Part shown: positions 53,389 to 63,900 of the stretch, piece after piece
How positions within the stretch are numbered: position 1 is the first letter of the stretch
Layout: the number at the start of each line of letters is the position of its first letter
Assembly: GCA_024743055.1 (NCBI GenBank)
Contig: JANSXH010000003.1
Span: forward strand, 186,001 to 250,000
Direction: 5' to 3'
DNA: 64,000 nucleotides
Source: Pseudomonadota bacterium
GTDB taxonomy: Bacteria > Pseudomonadota > Alphaproteobacteria > Sneathiellales > Sneathiellaceae
Position numbers and translations under genes: made by a program
Notes under the pieces: generated by a model
Told to the model about the DNA's origin: nothing
Databases searched by the model: none
What the model saw: only the letters and a program-made list of their open reading frames with translations

Positions 53389-56300
53389 ATGAACGGATTA
53401 TTTGTTGGTGAAGGAACGCTCCTCATTCAATGCGCGGAAGAGTTCCGTGATATAGGTGGAGAGATAGCCGGCGTTTTGAGCAGTACCCCGATGATACGGG
53501 ACTGGGCAAAATCTGAAGGTATCCCTGTATTTCAGTCTCCTCAAGACAACGAGCTGTCGGATCTTAGATTTGACTATCTGTTCAGCGTCGTAAACGTCAA
53601 AATACTTCCACATGACCTTCCAGTTCAGGCCTCCCGCTTGGCTGTTAATTTTTTTGATGGACCTTTGCCAGTCTATGCAGGTGTAAATGTTACCTCTTGG
53701 GCGATCATGCAGGGTGAAGAACGCCATGCTGTCACTTGGCATGAATTTTTAGACACAACCGATGCCGGTCGTATTCTGAAGTCCAAACAGGTCGATATCG
53801 CACCTGATGAAACATCCATGACACTGAACGCCAAATGCTATGAGGCGGGTCTGGACTCCTTCAAGGAACTGATTAGGGATCTGAAAGATGACAGCCTAGC
53901 GCCACAAGAGCAATCTGGTGAAAAAACATTTTATGACGCACTCAAAAGGCCAAAAAACCTTGGTCTGTTAGATTTTTCCACCCCTTCAGCAGAAGTTTCC
54001 GCATTGGTTCGTGGTTTGGATTTTGGTGATTATCTGAACCCGCTTGGGCGTGCGAAATTCTGGACCGGTCAAGAAATGGTATTTGTTGGGTCGCTGGCCC
54101 TTATCGAGAAGACTTCTACGGCAACTGTGGGTGAGGTCGTTTCACTCGGTGATCAAAGCCTTTCGGTAAGCGGCACAGACAAAGATTATGCCTTAACGGG
54201 TCTTACGGACGAAAAAGGTGCGCCTGTCCGGCCTAATGCCTTAGGGCTTGCGAAAGGCTCCGTTCTTCCGGCGCTTGATCCTGTTCCAGCAGATCTTGCC
54301 ACCGCTGCTGCCAAGGCAGAGGCCTATTGGCAGAGCCAGATCAATCAATTGCAGCCGGCCCAGTCCCCGTATCCTTCTAATCGCGATATGGCGATAGGCG
54401 CGGTTAAAATTCCTGTACCTGTCAATGGATCTCTTACTTCGCAACAGGCCGCTGCCGGTTTTATGGCCTGGATCGGCCTCCTTAACGGAGCTGAAACAGT
54501 TTCCATTGCTGTAAGCTTTGGAGAGGCGCCTTCTCATCCTGTCGTTGCCAAGGATCAACTGGTCACCATGACCATTTCTGCTTCCCAAACGGCAGCAGAT
54601 TTTACAGAGGCATTTACTGATAGCGTAGCAGTTGGGGAAGCTGCAGGTCCCAGGTCCATTGATCTTGTGTCGCGCATATCAGACCCGGCCGCACGTGACG
54701 CAGCACTAGAGACCTTGACGACGGCCGTTTGTGAAGGCGAGGCAGAGGATGATGTTCTTCTTGCCGGTCGCAACCTGATCCTTGCGCATAGCTCGACAGG
54801 TCTTCGTCTGATTGCCCGGACCGGCCTTTATTCAAAAGATATCTTCGCTGCAATGGGATCAGATCTCGGGTTCTTCCTGTCTGCTTTTGCTGCAGGCTCA
54901 GAGACAAAACTCACAGAGTTGCTGCTGAGCGAGCCGGTTACCGGCAATACGGACATGTCATGCATGGGCATCGATTATCCTGATGATCTGCGGGTTCATG
55001 AAGCGTTTGAACTGCAGGTCGCGAAAACGCCCGATGTCTCCGCTCTAGAAGCAGACGGAGAAGTTCTCACCTATAAACAGCTGGATGAGCGCACCGATAT
55101 TCTTGCTGCGGCCCTGATGGCGCGTGGTGCCGGACCTGGTACCGTGATTGGCTTATGTCTGGAGCGATCCGCTGATCTAGTTATTTCCATGCTGGCAATT
55201 CTTAAGACCGGGGCAGCTTATCTACCTCTTGATCCGTCTTATCCAGCGGAACGGGTTAGCTTCATGATTGAAGACAGCGCTACGCCGATTATTGTGGCCA
55301 GCCCCAAAACAGAGTTTAAGTTCCGCATAGATCCAAGCAAGACAATCTATCCGGATGCCAAAGGGGAAGGATTTGCGGCACCAAAAGGGGATCCGAAAGA
55401 ACTTGCCTATCTGATGTACACTTCAGGATCCACGGGAATTCCGAAAGGTGTTATGGTAACCCATCGCAATCTGGTGAATTTCTTCACCGGTATGGATTTG
55501 ACGGTCCCCGCAGATGGAAAAGTACGTTTGCTGGCGATTACTTCTGTCTCTTTCGATATTTCGGTTCTGGAAATTTTCTGGACCCTTGCTCGCGGATATA
55601 CGATCGTTCTGCAAACGGATGGGGCCTCTTCCATGGCGGTGCCGGGCTTCAGCCTGTTCTACTTTGCCTCGGAAGTGTCTGGAACGGGACCGGAAGCCTA
55701 TCGGCTTTTACTTCAAGGCGCAAAATTTGCTGATGAAAACGGCTTTGAGGCTGTATGGACACCGGAGCGGCATTTTCATGCCTTCGGCGGCTTATATCCG
55801 AATCCGACAATCAGCTCCGCTGCCGTTGCCTCAATCACAGAAAATGTCGACGTACGGGCGGGATCCTATGTATTACCATTGCATCATCCTGTTCGGGCAG
55901 CAGAAGACTGGGCTCTAGTCGATAACATCTCGAACGGCCGGGCTGGTATTGCCATCGCCAGCGGCTGGCAACCCAATGATTTCATTCTTAACCCCCAGAA
56001 CTTTGACGACCGTAAGGACGTTATGCTGGACGGTATTGATTTGTTGCGTAAGCTTTGGCGCGGTGAGTCGGTGTCTTTCCCTAATCACAAGGGTGAAGAG
56101 ATTGAAGTGACAACCTTGCCGCGACCGGTAAACGGAGAAATTCCTCTCTGGATCACCGCAGCTGGAAACCCGGAAACCTTTGCGGCGGCAGCTGAAAAGG
56201 GATGCTATGTCCTAACCCATCTGCTCGGCCAGAAATTTGAAGATGTTGCCGAAAAAATCCGCGCCTATCGGGTTGCCTGGCAGGAAGCCGGACATCCTGG

Positions 56301-57900
56301 AATGGGCAAGGTGTCCCTGATGCTACATACATTTGTCGGCGAGGATGAAGATCACGTCCGTGAGACGGTCCGCGATCCGATGAAGCAATATCTGAAGAGC
56401 TCGGTTGATCTCTTGCGCCGTGCATCCTGGAGTTCTCCAACATTCAAGCAAAAGGCAGACTCTACCGGCATGACGCCGCAAGAGGTTTTTGAGAAGCAAG
56501 AGCTGACAGATGAAGAAACGGATGCCCTTTTGACCCATGCTTTCGAGCGGTATTATCAGACGAGCGGTCTGTTTGGTACACCGGAGAGCTGTCAGGAACT
56601 TGTTCGTGAAATCGCAAAGATGGGTGTCGATGAGATTGGCTGCCTGATCGACTTTGGTGTCGATACAGATCTCGTGATGGAGCATCTGAAATACATCAAT
56701 GAACTTAAAAACAATCTCATTGCCGAAGGTGGTGTTGCCCGTCAGGCTTCTGTCGCGGAGCAGATTGTCGAGCAGGACATAACCCATTTCCAATGCACGC
56801 CTTCTATGGCGTCATTCCTGGTCGCCGAAGAAGCAGGCCGGACAGCCCTCGGAAAATTGGATGTAATGATGGTCGGTGGAGAGGGCTTTCCGCCGGATCT
56901 CGCACGGAACCTTCGCAAGAATCTTGATGGCGCCCTGCTCAATATGTATGGCACAACTGAAACAGCTGTCTGGTCTTCCGTTGCCCGGCTCGATACGGTT
57001 GAAGAAACCATTCCCTTGGGAGAAGCAATCGCCAATACGGTCTATACGGTACGCAATACTCATGGTCAGATTCTTCCCTCCGGTGTTGCCGGTGAGCTTT
57101 GGATCGGTGGTGTTGGAGTTGCTGACGGTTACTGGAACCGGGCTGAATTGTCTGCTGAGAGATTTCTCGATTCTCCAGACGGCTTGGTCTATCGCACCGG
57201 CGACCTGGTTCGGCATATGCCGGAAGGGCGTCTGGAATTCCATGGACGGATGGATAACCAGGTCAAAGTTCGCGGTCATCGCATAGAACTTGGTGAAATT
57301 GAAGCGGCTCTTGGATCTCTCGATCAGGTAAAGGATGCTGCGGTCACCGTATTTGAAAGCGGGTCCAGTGATAAACGCCTCGTTGCCTTTGCAACTGCTG
57401 CGCCAGGTCATCGCATTGAGCCTACGGAAATTCGCAAACAGCTTGCAGACCTCTTACCAGAATTCATGACTCCTTCACAGGTCGTCGCCCTTGAGGTAAT
57501 GCCTGAAACACCAAACGGGAAGATTGATCGCAAGGCCCTGCCGCAACCAAAAGCGCAGAGCGCCGCCTCAACCGAGACGGCCAGCAGCGATACAGAGGCG
57601 GCAATTTCCAAAATATGGTGTGAAGCATTGGGCATGTCGGAAGTCGGCGTAACCGATAACTTCTTTGATCTAGGCGGGCATTCCTTACTTGTGGTGCAGG
57701 TACAACGCCGGCTGAAGGAGCTGTTTGACAAAGAAGTGGCCATCACAGACATGTTTAGGTTTTCAACCATTCAAGCTTTGGCTGGCCATATTGATGGCGA
57801 AAAAAGCGAGACTCAAAACACCGCTGCCATGCGCGGAGCCCAGCGTGCGGCTGCGAGAAGGAGCCGTCTCGCCCAAAGGACCGGGACATCTGTACAATAA
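53389..57900 (+). CDS. NRPS: formyltransferase-like, half condensation, adenylation split by MupA/Atu3671 monooxygenase, carrier
   Basis: 1503-aa modular enzyme. Residues 1-260 are a formyl-transferase-like fold with Asn87 and Asp125 (spacing 38, as in Fmt) but Phe89 where the catalytic His belongs. About 300-520 resemble the C-terminal half of a condensation domain with no HHxxxDG half. Adenylation begins near 540; A3 is MYTSGSTG (676-683) and A4 is SFDISVLEIF. A luciferase-like FMN monooxygenase of the MupA/Atu3671 type is inserted at about 754-1110. A5 NMYGTTETAVW (1185-1195), A7 YRTGDL, A8 and A10 PNGKID (Lys1378) follow. The carrier site is LGGHSL (Ser1432), then a basic tail. Pocket residues D723 I724 L727 Q1135 M1161 G1163 M1186 V1194 W1195 K1378 resemble glycine codes. 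The PKS follows 78 bases on. Confidence 0.92.
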   Translation: MNGLFVGEGTLLIQCAEEFRDIGGEIAGVLSSTPMIRDWAKSEGIPVFQSPQDNELSDLRFDYLFSVVNVKILPHDLPVQASRLAVNFFDGPLPVYAGVNVTSWAIMQGEERHAVTWHEFLDTTDAGRILKSKQVDIAPDETSMTLNAKCYEAGLDSFKELIRDLKDDSLAPQEQSGEKTFYDALKRPKNLGLLDFSTPSAEVSALVRGLDFGDYLNPLGRAKFWTGQEMVFVGSLALIEKTSTATVGEVVSLGDQSLSVSGTDKDYALTGLTDEKGAPVRPNALGLAKGSVLPALDPVPADLATAAAKAEAYWQSQINQLQPAQSPYPSNRDMAIGAVKIPVPVNGSLTSQQAAAGFMAWIGLLNGAETVSIAVSFGEAPSHPVVAKDQLVTMTISASQTAADFTEAFTDSVAVGEAAGPRSIDLVSRISDPAARDAALETLTTAVCEGEAEDDVLLAGRNLILAHSSTGLRLIARTGLYSKDIFAAMGSDLGFFLSAFAAGSETKLTELLLSEPVTGNTDMSCMGIDYPDDLRVHEAFELQVAKTPDVSALEADGEVLTYKQLDERTDILAAALMARGAGPGTVIGLCLERSADLVISMLAILKTGAAYLPLDPSYPAERVSFMIEDSATPIIVASPKTEFKFRIDPSKTIYPDAKGEGFAAPKGDPKELAYLMYTSGSTGIPKGVMVTHRNLVNFFTGMDLTVPADGKVRLLAITSVSFDISVLEIFWTLARGYTIVLQTDGASSMAVPGFSLFYFASEVSGTGPEAYRLLLQGAKFADENGFEAVWTPERHFHAFGGLYPNPTISSAAVASITENVDVRAGSYVLPLHHPVRAAEDWALVDNISNGRAGIAIASGWQPNDFILNPQNFDDRKDVMLDGIDLLRKLWRGESVSFPNHKGEEIEVTTLPRPVNGEIPLWITAAGNPETFAAAAEKGCYVLTHLLGQKFEDVAEKIRAYRVAWQEAGHPGMGKVSLMLHTFVGEDEDHVRETVRDPMKQYLKSSVDLLRRASWSSPTFKQKADSTGMTPQEVFEKQELTDEETDALLTHAFERYYQTSGLFGTPESCQELVREIAKMGVDEIGCLIDFGVDTDLVMEHLKYINELKNNLIAEGGVARQASVAEQIVEQDITHFQCTPSMASFLVAEEAGRTALGKLDVMMVGGEGFPPDLARNLRKNLDGALLNMYGTTETAVWSSVARLDTVEETIPLGEAIANTVYTVRNTHGQILPSGVAGELWIGGVGVADGYWNRAELSAERFLDSPDGLVYRTGDLVRHMPEGRLEFHGRMDNQVKVRGHRIELGEIEAALGSLDQVKDAAVTVFESGSSDKRLVAFATAAPGHRIEPTEIRKQLADLLPEFMTPSQVVALEVMPETPNGKIDRKALPQPKAQSAASTETASSDTEAAISKIWCEALGMSEVGVTDNFFDLGGHSLLVVQVQRRLKELFDKEVAITDMFRFSTIQALAGHIDGEKSETQNTAAMRGAQRAAARRSRLAQRTGTSVQ

Positions 57901-57978
57901 TAGTATTTTTTGACAAAATGCTCGGCAAGCTAGTGCTTGGAAACATCCGAGAATAAAGTAGCAGCATAATTGGGAAAC

Positions 57979-60900
57979 ATGACTGACAGCGCGATAGAGA
58001 CAGGAGCTTCCGAAAAGATTGCCATTGTTGGAATGGCAGGAAGGTTTCCGTCTGCGCGCACTGTTGATCAATTTTGGCGGCTGATTGCCAGCGAACGCAT
58101 GGGAACCCGCTGGTTCACCGAAGAAGAGCTGTTGGCAGAAGGGGTCAGCCAGGCGGAGTTGGCAGACCCGGCCTATGTTCGCGCGGCTAATTATGTACCG
58201 GATATGGAATGTTTTGATGCCGGTTTTTTCGGCTTTTCGCCGCGAGAAGCGTCTATCCTGGATCCGCAGCATCGCCATTTCCTAGAGGTCTCCTGGGAGG
58301 CTTTTGAGGACGCGGGTCATATGCCGGAGAATTTTGACGGCAGAGTAGGCGTCTTTGCGGGATCCGGCATGCAGGCGTACATGCCCTTCAATCTTCTGAC
58401 AAATCCTGACCTGGTTGAAGAAATTGGCATGTTTCTGCTCCGTCATACAGGTAATGACAAGGATTTTCTGACAACACGGCTCTCTTATCTCCTGAATCTT
58501 CAGGGTCCATCCGTCAATGTGCAGACGGCCTGCTCTACTTCTTTGGTCGCGGTTCACCAGGCGGCGGCAAGCCTATTGTCGATGGAATGCGATATGGCCT
58601 TGGCCGGTGGGGTCACCATAGAATTGCCGCATCGCCACGGATACAAGTTTGCGGGGGGTGAAATTCTATCGCCAGATGGTCGCTGTCGGGCATTTGACAA
58701 TGATAGTCAAGGCACGGTTTTTGGATCCGGCGCTGCTGTCGTTATTTTACGGCGTCTCGAAGACGCGATCGCCGACGGCGATGACATACGAGCAGTTCTG
58801 TTAGGTTCTGCGGTAAATAATGATGGCGCGCAAAAAGCCGGTTATCTGGCGCCCAGTGTCGATGGACAGGCGGAAGCAGCGGCAGAAGCCCTCGCGATTG
58901 CCGGCGTGGATGCCGACACGGTGACCTATGTGGAGGCTCATGGAACTGGAACTCCCGTCGGGGATCCTATCGAGCTGGCGGCGTTATCGCAGGTATACGA
59001 GGCGGGCGGAACCGGATTTTGCGGCATCGGCTCCGTAAAAACCAATGTCGGTCATCTGGATACTGCCGCTGGTACGGTGAGTTTGATCAAGGTTGTTGAA
59101 TCCTTGCGTCATGAAACCATTCCGGCATCTCTGCATTACGAAACGCCGAATGAACGCTTTGATATTGCGTCCAGTCCATTTTATGTAGTCGATAAGTCCC
59201 AGCCCTGGCCGCGGCAGGAAGCTCCACGCCGGGCAGCTGTAAATTCTCTTGGCGTCGGCGGAACCAATGCGCATGCGATTGTCGAAGAAGCTCCGCTCCG
59301 ACCAAAAACTGTCCATGAGGATATTTGGCGTATTCTACCTTTTTCAGCACGGACACCAGATACCCTCGAAGGGCTGCGGCAGAAATGGTGTGGATTTCTG
59401 GACGACAATGAAGAGCTACCAGTACTTGCCGATGCTGCCTACACATTGAAACATGGTCGCCGGGAGTTTAACTCTCGGATGGCAGTAGTAGCAAAGGATG
59501 GCAGCAGTCTGAGCGAGGCCATGTCTGGCCAGCTATCGTCTAGAGTTGCGAAAGGGACCGCTCCCAAGGGTAACCCGGATGTCGTTTTCATGTTTCCCGG
59601 AGGCGGGGCTCAATATCCGGGTGCTGGCGCAGGTTTGCTGGAGAGCTCTGAGACCTTCAAGGCCGCCGTAGATGATTGCTTTTCGCAAATGCCGGACGAT
59701 GCCCCAGCAGATCTGAGAATGATGATGTTTGAGCGCGCGTTGACCGATGATGCGGCTCGCGAGAAGCTCGAAATGTCCGGATACGCCATCCCGGCTCTGT
59801 TTATTCTCGAATACGCCTACGCCCGAATGTGGCAGGGTTGGGGAATAGAACCTTCGGCGGTTTTTGGGCATAGTGCCGGTGAATATGCTGCAGCGGCAAT
59901 CGCCAATGTCATGTCTGTTCGCGATGCCCTTAAAATTGTCACCTGGCGTGGTAAGGTCATGGATGCAGCTGCGGCCGGCGCTATGAGCGTTATTCCTGCC
60001 AGTCGTGACAAAACTCTCGAGCTGGTGGGGGATAGCCTTGATATCGCCGCGTTGAACGCCAGGGACTTATGCGTAGTTTCAGGAGAAGTTTCTGAAATAG
60101 ACGCATTGGAAAGCCGCCTTGCAGGAACCGAGTATGAGCCGACACGGGTTCGCATCAATGTTGCCGCCCATAGCCGAATCCTTGATGATCAGCTGGATAA
60201 TTTTCGTGGCGGAATTCAGGATGTCAGTCTTAAAGCGCCGGAAATTCCCTTTGTATCCAGTTTGCGCGGAGACTGGGCTGATGAAGGTGATTTTGAAACC
60301 ATCGACTATTGGGTAAATCACTTGCGGCACACCGTACTATTTGCGGATGCGGTCGAGACTATTTTGAAAAAACCAAACCAGATCATCCTTGAAGTTGGAC
60401 CGGGACAGACACTGGGACCGCTCACCCAGATGAGCGAAGCTGAAAATAGTCCGTTGGCGGTTTTGGCGTCAGGGCGTCTGCCAAAGGACACTGAAGACGA
60501 CTATGTTGTCGCTCTGACAACGGCGGGCGCTATTTGGGCCCATGGTGGGAAGCTTGATTGGAGTAAGCTACCGGGTGCCAATAGCGGGCAGAAGGTTTCC
60601 CTGCCAACATACGCCTTCGCCAAAGAGCGGCATTGGATTGAGCCGGGGACGGGTGCAAAGCAGGCTGAAGAGACTGCAATCTCGCATCCTGTCGAGTTGA
60701 AACGGGCTGAAAATCCAGAAGACTGGTATCAGACCCTGCATTGGGTCGATGCGCCGCTTCCACCGGAATCTCCAGTAAGAAATCAGGTCTGGCTCGTATT
60801 TCACGGAGACGATCCGCTTTCAGAAGCGCTGATACAGGAGCTAAAAAGCCGGGATTGTGTGTGCTATGTGGTTCGTCCAGGCAGCGAATTTTCTGTGGGG

Positions 60901-63900
60901 GAACAGGCGTATCGTGTCCGGCCTGGTGTTTCTGAAGACTATGAGGAATTGCTAGCGAAGTTCCCGAAACAGCCGACACATATCTCTCATCACTGGGCTT
61001 TGGGAGAGATGAGACCCGGATCACAGGACTGCCTTTTTGATAGTGGTTTCTGTCTGACACGTGCCATTCAATCGGCTGACCCAGCCGAAAATATTCATTT
61101 GACCTTCGTCGGGTCCGGTTCGGTATCCGTCAAAGATGAAGCGGTTACAAATCCTGAACTGGCGACATTGCTGGGTCCTGTCCGGGTCGCGCCGCGCGAA
61201 ATCTCCGGCCTGTCCACACAATATATTGATATTGAGGAAGCTGCGGATTTCAAAGGGATGGCCATGTTGTTGCTGGAAGAGCATGACGTCGGGGCCATGG
61301 AAGACAGGATCGCCTATCGTCAGGGCGCCCGATACACCGAACAGCTTGCGTCCTTGAAGACAGAAGTAACGGCTGAAGTTCCGAAAAAACTTAGCCGGTC
61401 CGGCTGCTATGTAATTACTGGCGGCCTGAGCGGGATTGGTCTTGCGCTGGCGGATTATCTTGGCAAGACGGTACAAGGTCGAATAGCGTTGCTTGGCCGT
61501 ACGGCAATGCCGGAGCAATCAAATTGGGACGAGATAGTAAAGGAAACGCCAGGGTCGTCCGAAGCGCGGGCTATCATGACCATTCGCGATATTACAGCTG
61601 CAGGAGGCGAGGTGCTGACAGTAGCGGCAGATGTCGCTGATACAGAATCCCTTGCTAAAGCCCTCAATCAAATACGGGAGAAGTTCGGAGAGGTTTCCGG
61701 ATTGTTCCACGGTGCAGGCATCATTGATGATGCCCCTTTGATGATGAAGTCTCTGGAGGACGCCCACCGTGTCATGTCTGCAAAAGTGGACGGCGGCAGA
61801 AACCTATCAACCCTGATGCCCGACGGATCCATAGATTTCTTCGCGGTATTTTCATCCACCTCAGTCATCACGGCCCCTCCAGGCCAGGTGGATTATGTTG
61901 CCGCGAATGCCTATCTGGAATCTTTAGCAGCCTCAAGAGAAGACGGATTAGCCATATCCTGGGGAGCCTGGCGGGATATCGGAATGGCGTCCAGAGCCTA
62001 TGGCGGTATTGAGGGAAGTGACAAAGGCCCGCATCCTCTTCTCGGCCCTAAACAGTTTGCGGAAGATGGCACCATAAGCTTCACGACTCTCTATGATCCC
62101 GAAGCTCTTTGGGTCTTGAATGAGCATATCGTTGGTGGCGTACCGGTTCTGCCAGGCACAGGGTATATTGAGATGGTGCAAGCCGCCATGGCGTCTGCTT
62201 TTGAGGGCAAAGCCTGGGAGATGCAGTCTTTGTCGCTGGCCAGCCCTTTGGCATTTCCAGATAACAGACGGCTCCATGTAACCGTCAGCCTTATCCCGGA
62301 AGACAAAGGCTATGAGTTCCGGGTCGAAAGTGCGGCGACACCAGATGGCGCGCAGACGGAACATTGCCGCGCCCTTGTCAAAACAATACGCAAAAGCGAC
62401 CAAGAACTGCCAGCCACCTTCCAGAAACCTTGTGAAACAAGCTTGTCTGAAAAAAGCGGTCACGACTCTCAGGAAAACCTGATCGATTTCGGTCCTCGAT
62501 GGGACAATATTGGAGATATCCGTACGGGTACGGACGTGATTGAGGCAGACTTCCGTTTGGCGGACGAGTTTATCGCGGATCTCGAGGTTTATTGCGCCCA
62601 TCCTGGACTGACTGACGAAGCGGCAACCATAGGTCTTAATCTGTTAGCAGATGTGGGAACAGAAGGGGCCTTCTATGCACCTATGTCCGTGGAGCGCATT
62701 CGAATCCTTGGGCCTTTGACGAAATCCCTCAAATCGAAGGCAAAAATGGTGGCGCAGACACCGAAGCGGTTTGCCAGCTTTGATGTTGTTATCTTTGATG
62801 ATACAGGCAACGCTGTCATGATTCTGGAAGGATTTGCCCTGCGCCGGGTTGAAGGCAGTAGTTTTGAAGCTGACGAAGGTTCGAGTGCCCTGGTTGACAA
62901 GATAATCTCTCAAGGGATTAAGGCATCGGAGGCGCCGGAAATCTTTGCCCGGTTGCTCAATTCAGAGAACCGGCAAGCATTGGTATCGCCGACATCTATT
63001 TTGGATCTGCGCCGGGAAATGATGCGTGGCGCCGCTCCCCGCAAAAAAGCTGCCGCGTCGGACGGGGAGGCCCTTACCGCGGATTATGGAAACGCCGTCG
63101 AACAGAAAATTGCTGAATTCTGGCGGGATCTTCTTGGCGTCGAGCAACCCCAACCAGATGACGATTTCTTTGATCTTGGCGGCCATTCGCTAGCCGCCGT
63201 TCGGCTTTTTGCCAAAATCCGTAAAGAATATGAAACCGATTTGCCCCTGGCGACCTTGTTTGAGGCACCAACCTTACGGCAGCTATCGGAAGTTGTTGTT
63301 TCTGAAGGCGCGATTGACTTAGGCACGGTATCCGGCGATTCAGAACAGCCTGTTTCCGAACCTGCCAAGAAAGGATGGACACCGCTCGTCCAGATTACAA
63401 AAGGAGAAGACGGATTAAAGCCGTTATACCTGGTTCATGGTGCAGGTGGAGATGTCCTCACTTTCCGGTCTCTTTCAAGTTATCTAGATCCTCGTTTGCC
63501 TTTCCTTGCTTTGCGGGCAAAGGGGTCCAGTGGTGACATTGAAATAGACGAAACCATCGAGGAAATGGCAGCGACATATTTGAAAGCTGTGAGGGAGCAT
63601 CAGCCGGAGGGCCCCTATTCCCTCGGGGGATACTCTGGAGGCGGAAACATTGCCTACGAAATGGCGCAACAGTTGGTTGCTTCCGGCGAAACCGTGGATC
63701 AAATAATTCTCTTTGATACTCTTTCTGCAGATGCTCTTATTGACCCGCCCGGTTTGCTAAGACGTCTTTGGGAAATTCGTCATTGGGGCATAAAGGATGT
63801 CCTGTCCTGGCCAAAACGCAAGATTGAGAACTATATTGCTCAGGCAATTTTCAAGAAAAGCAATCTTACCAAGGTCGTCGAAGATCATGTAGCTGCAGGG

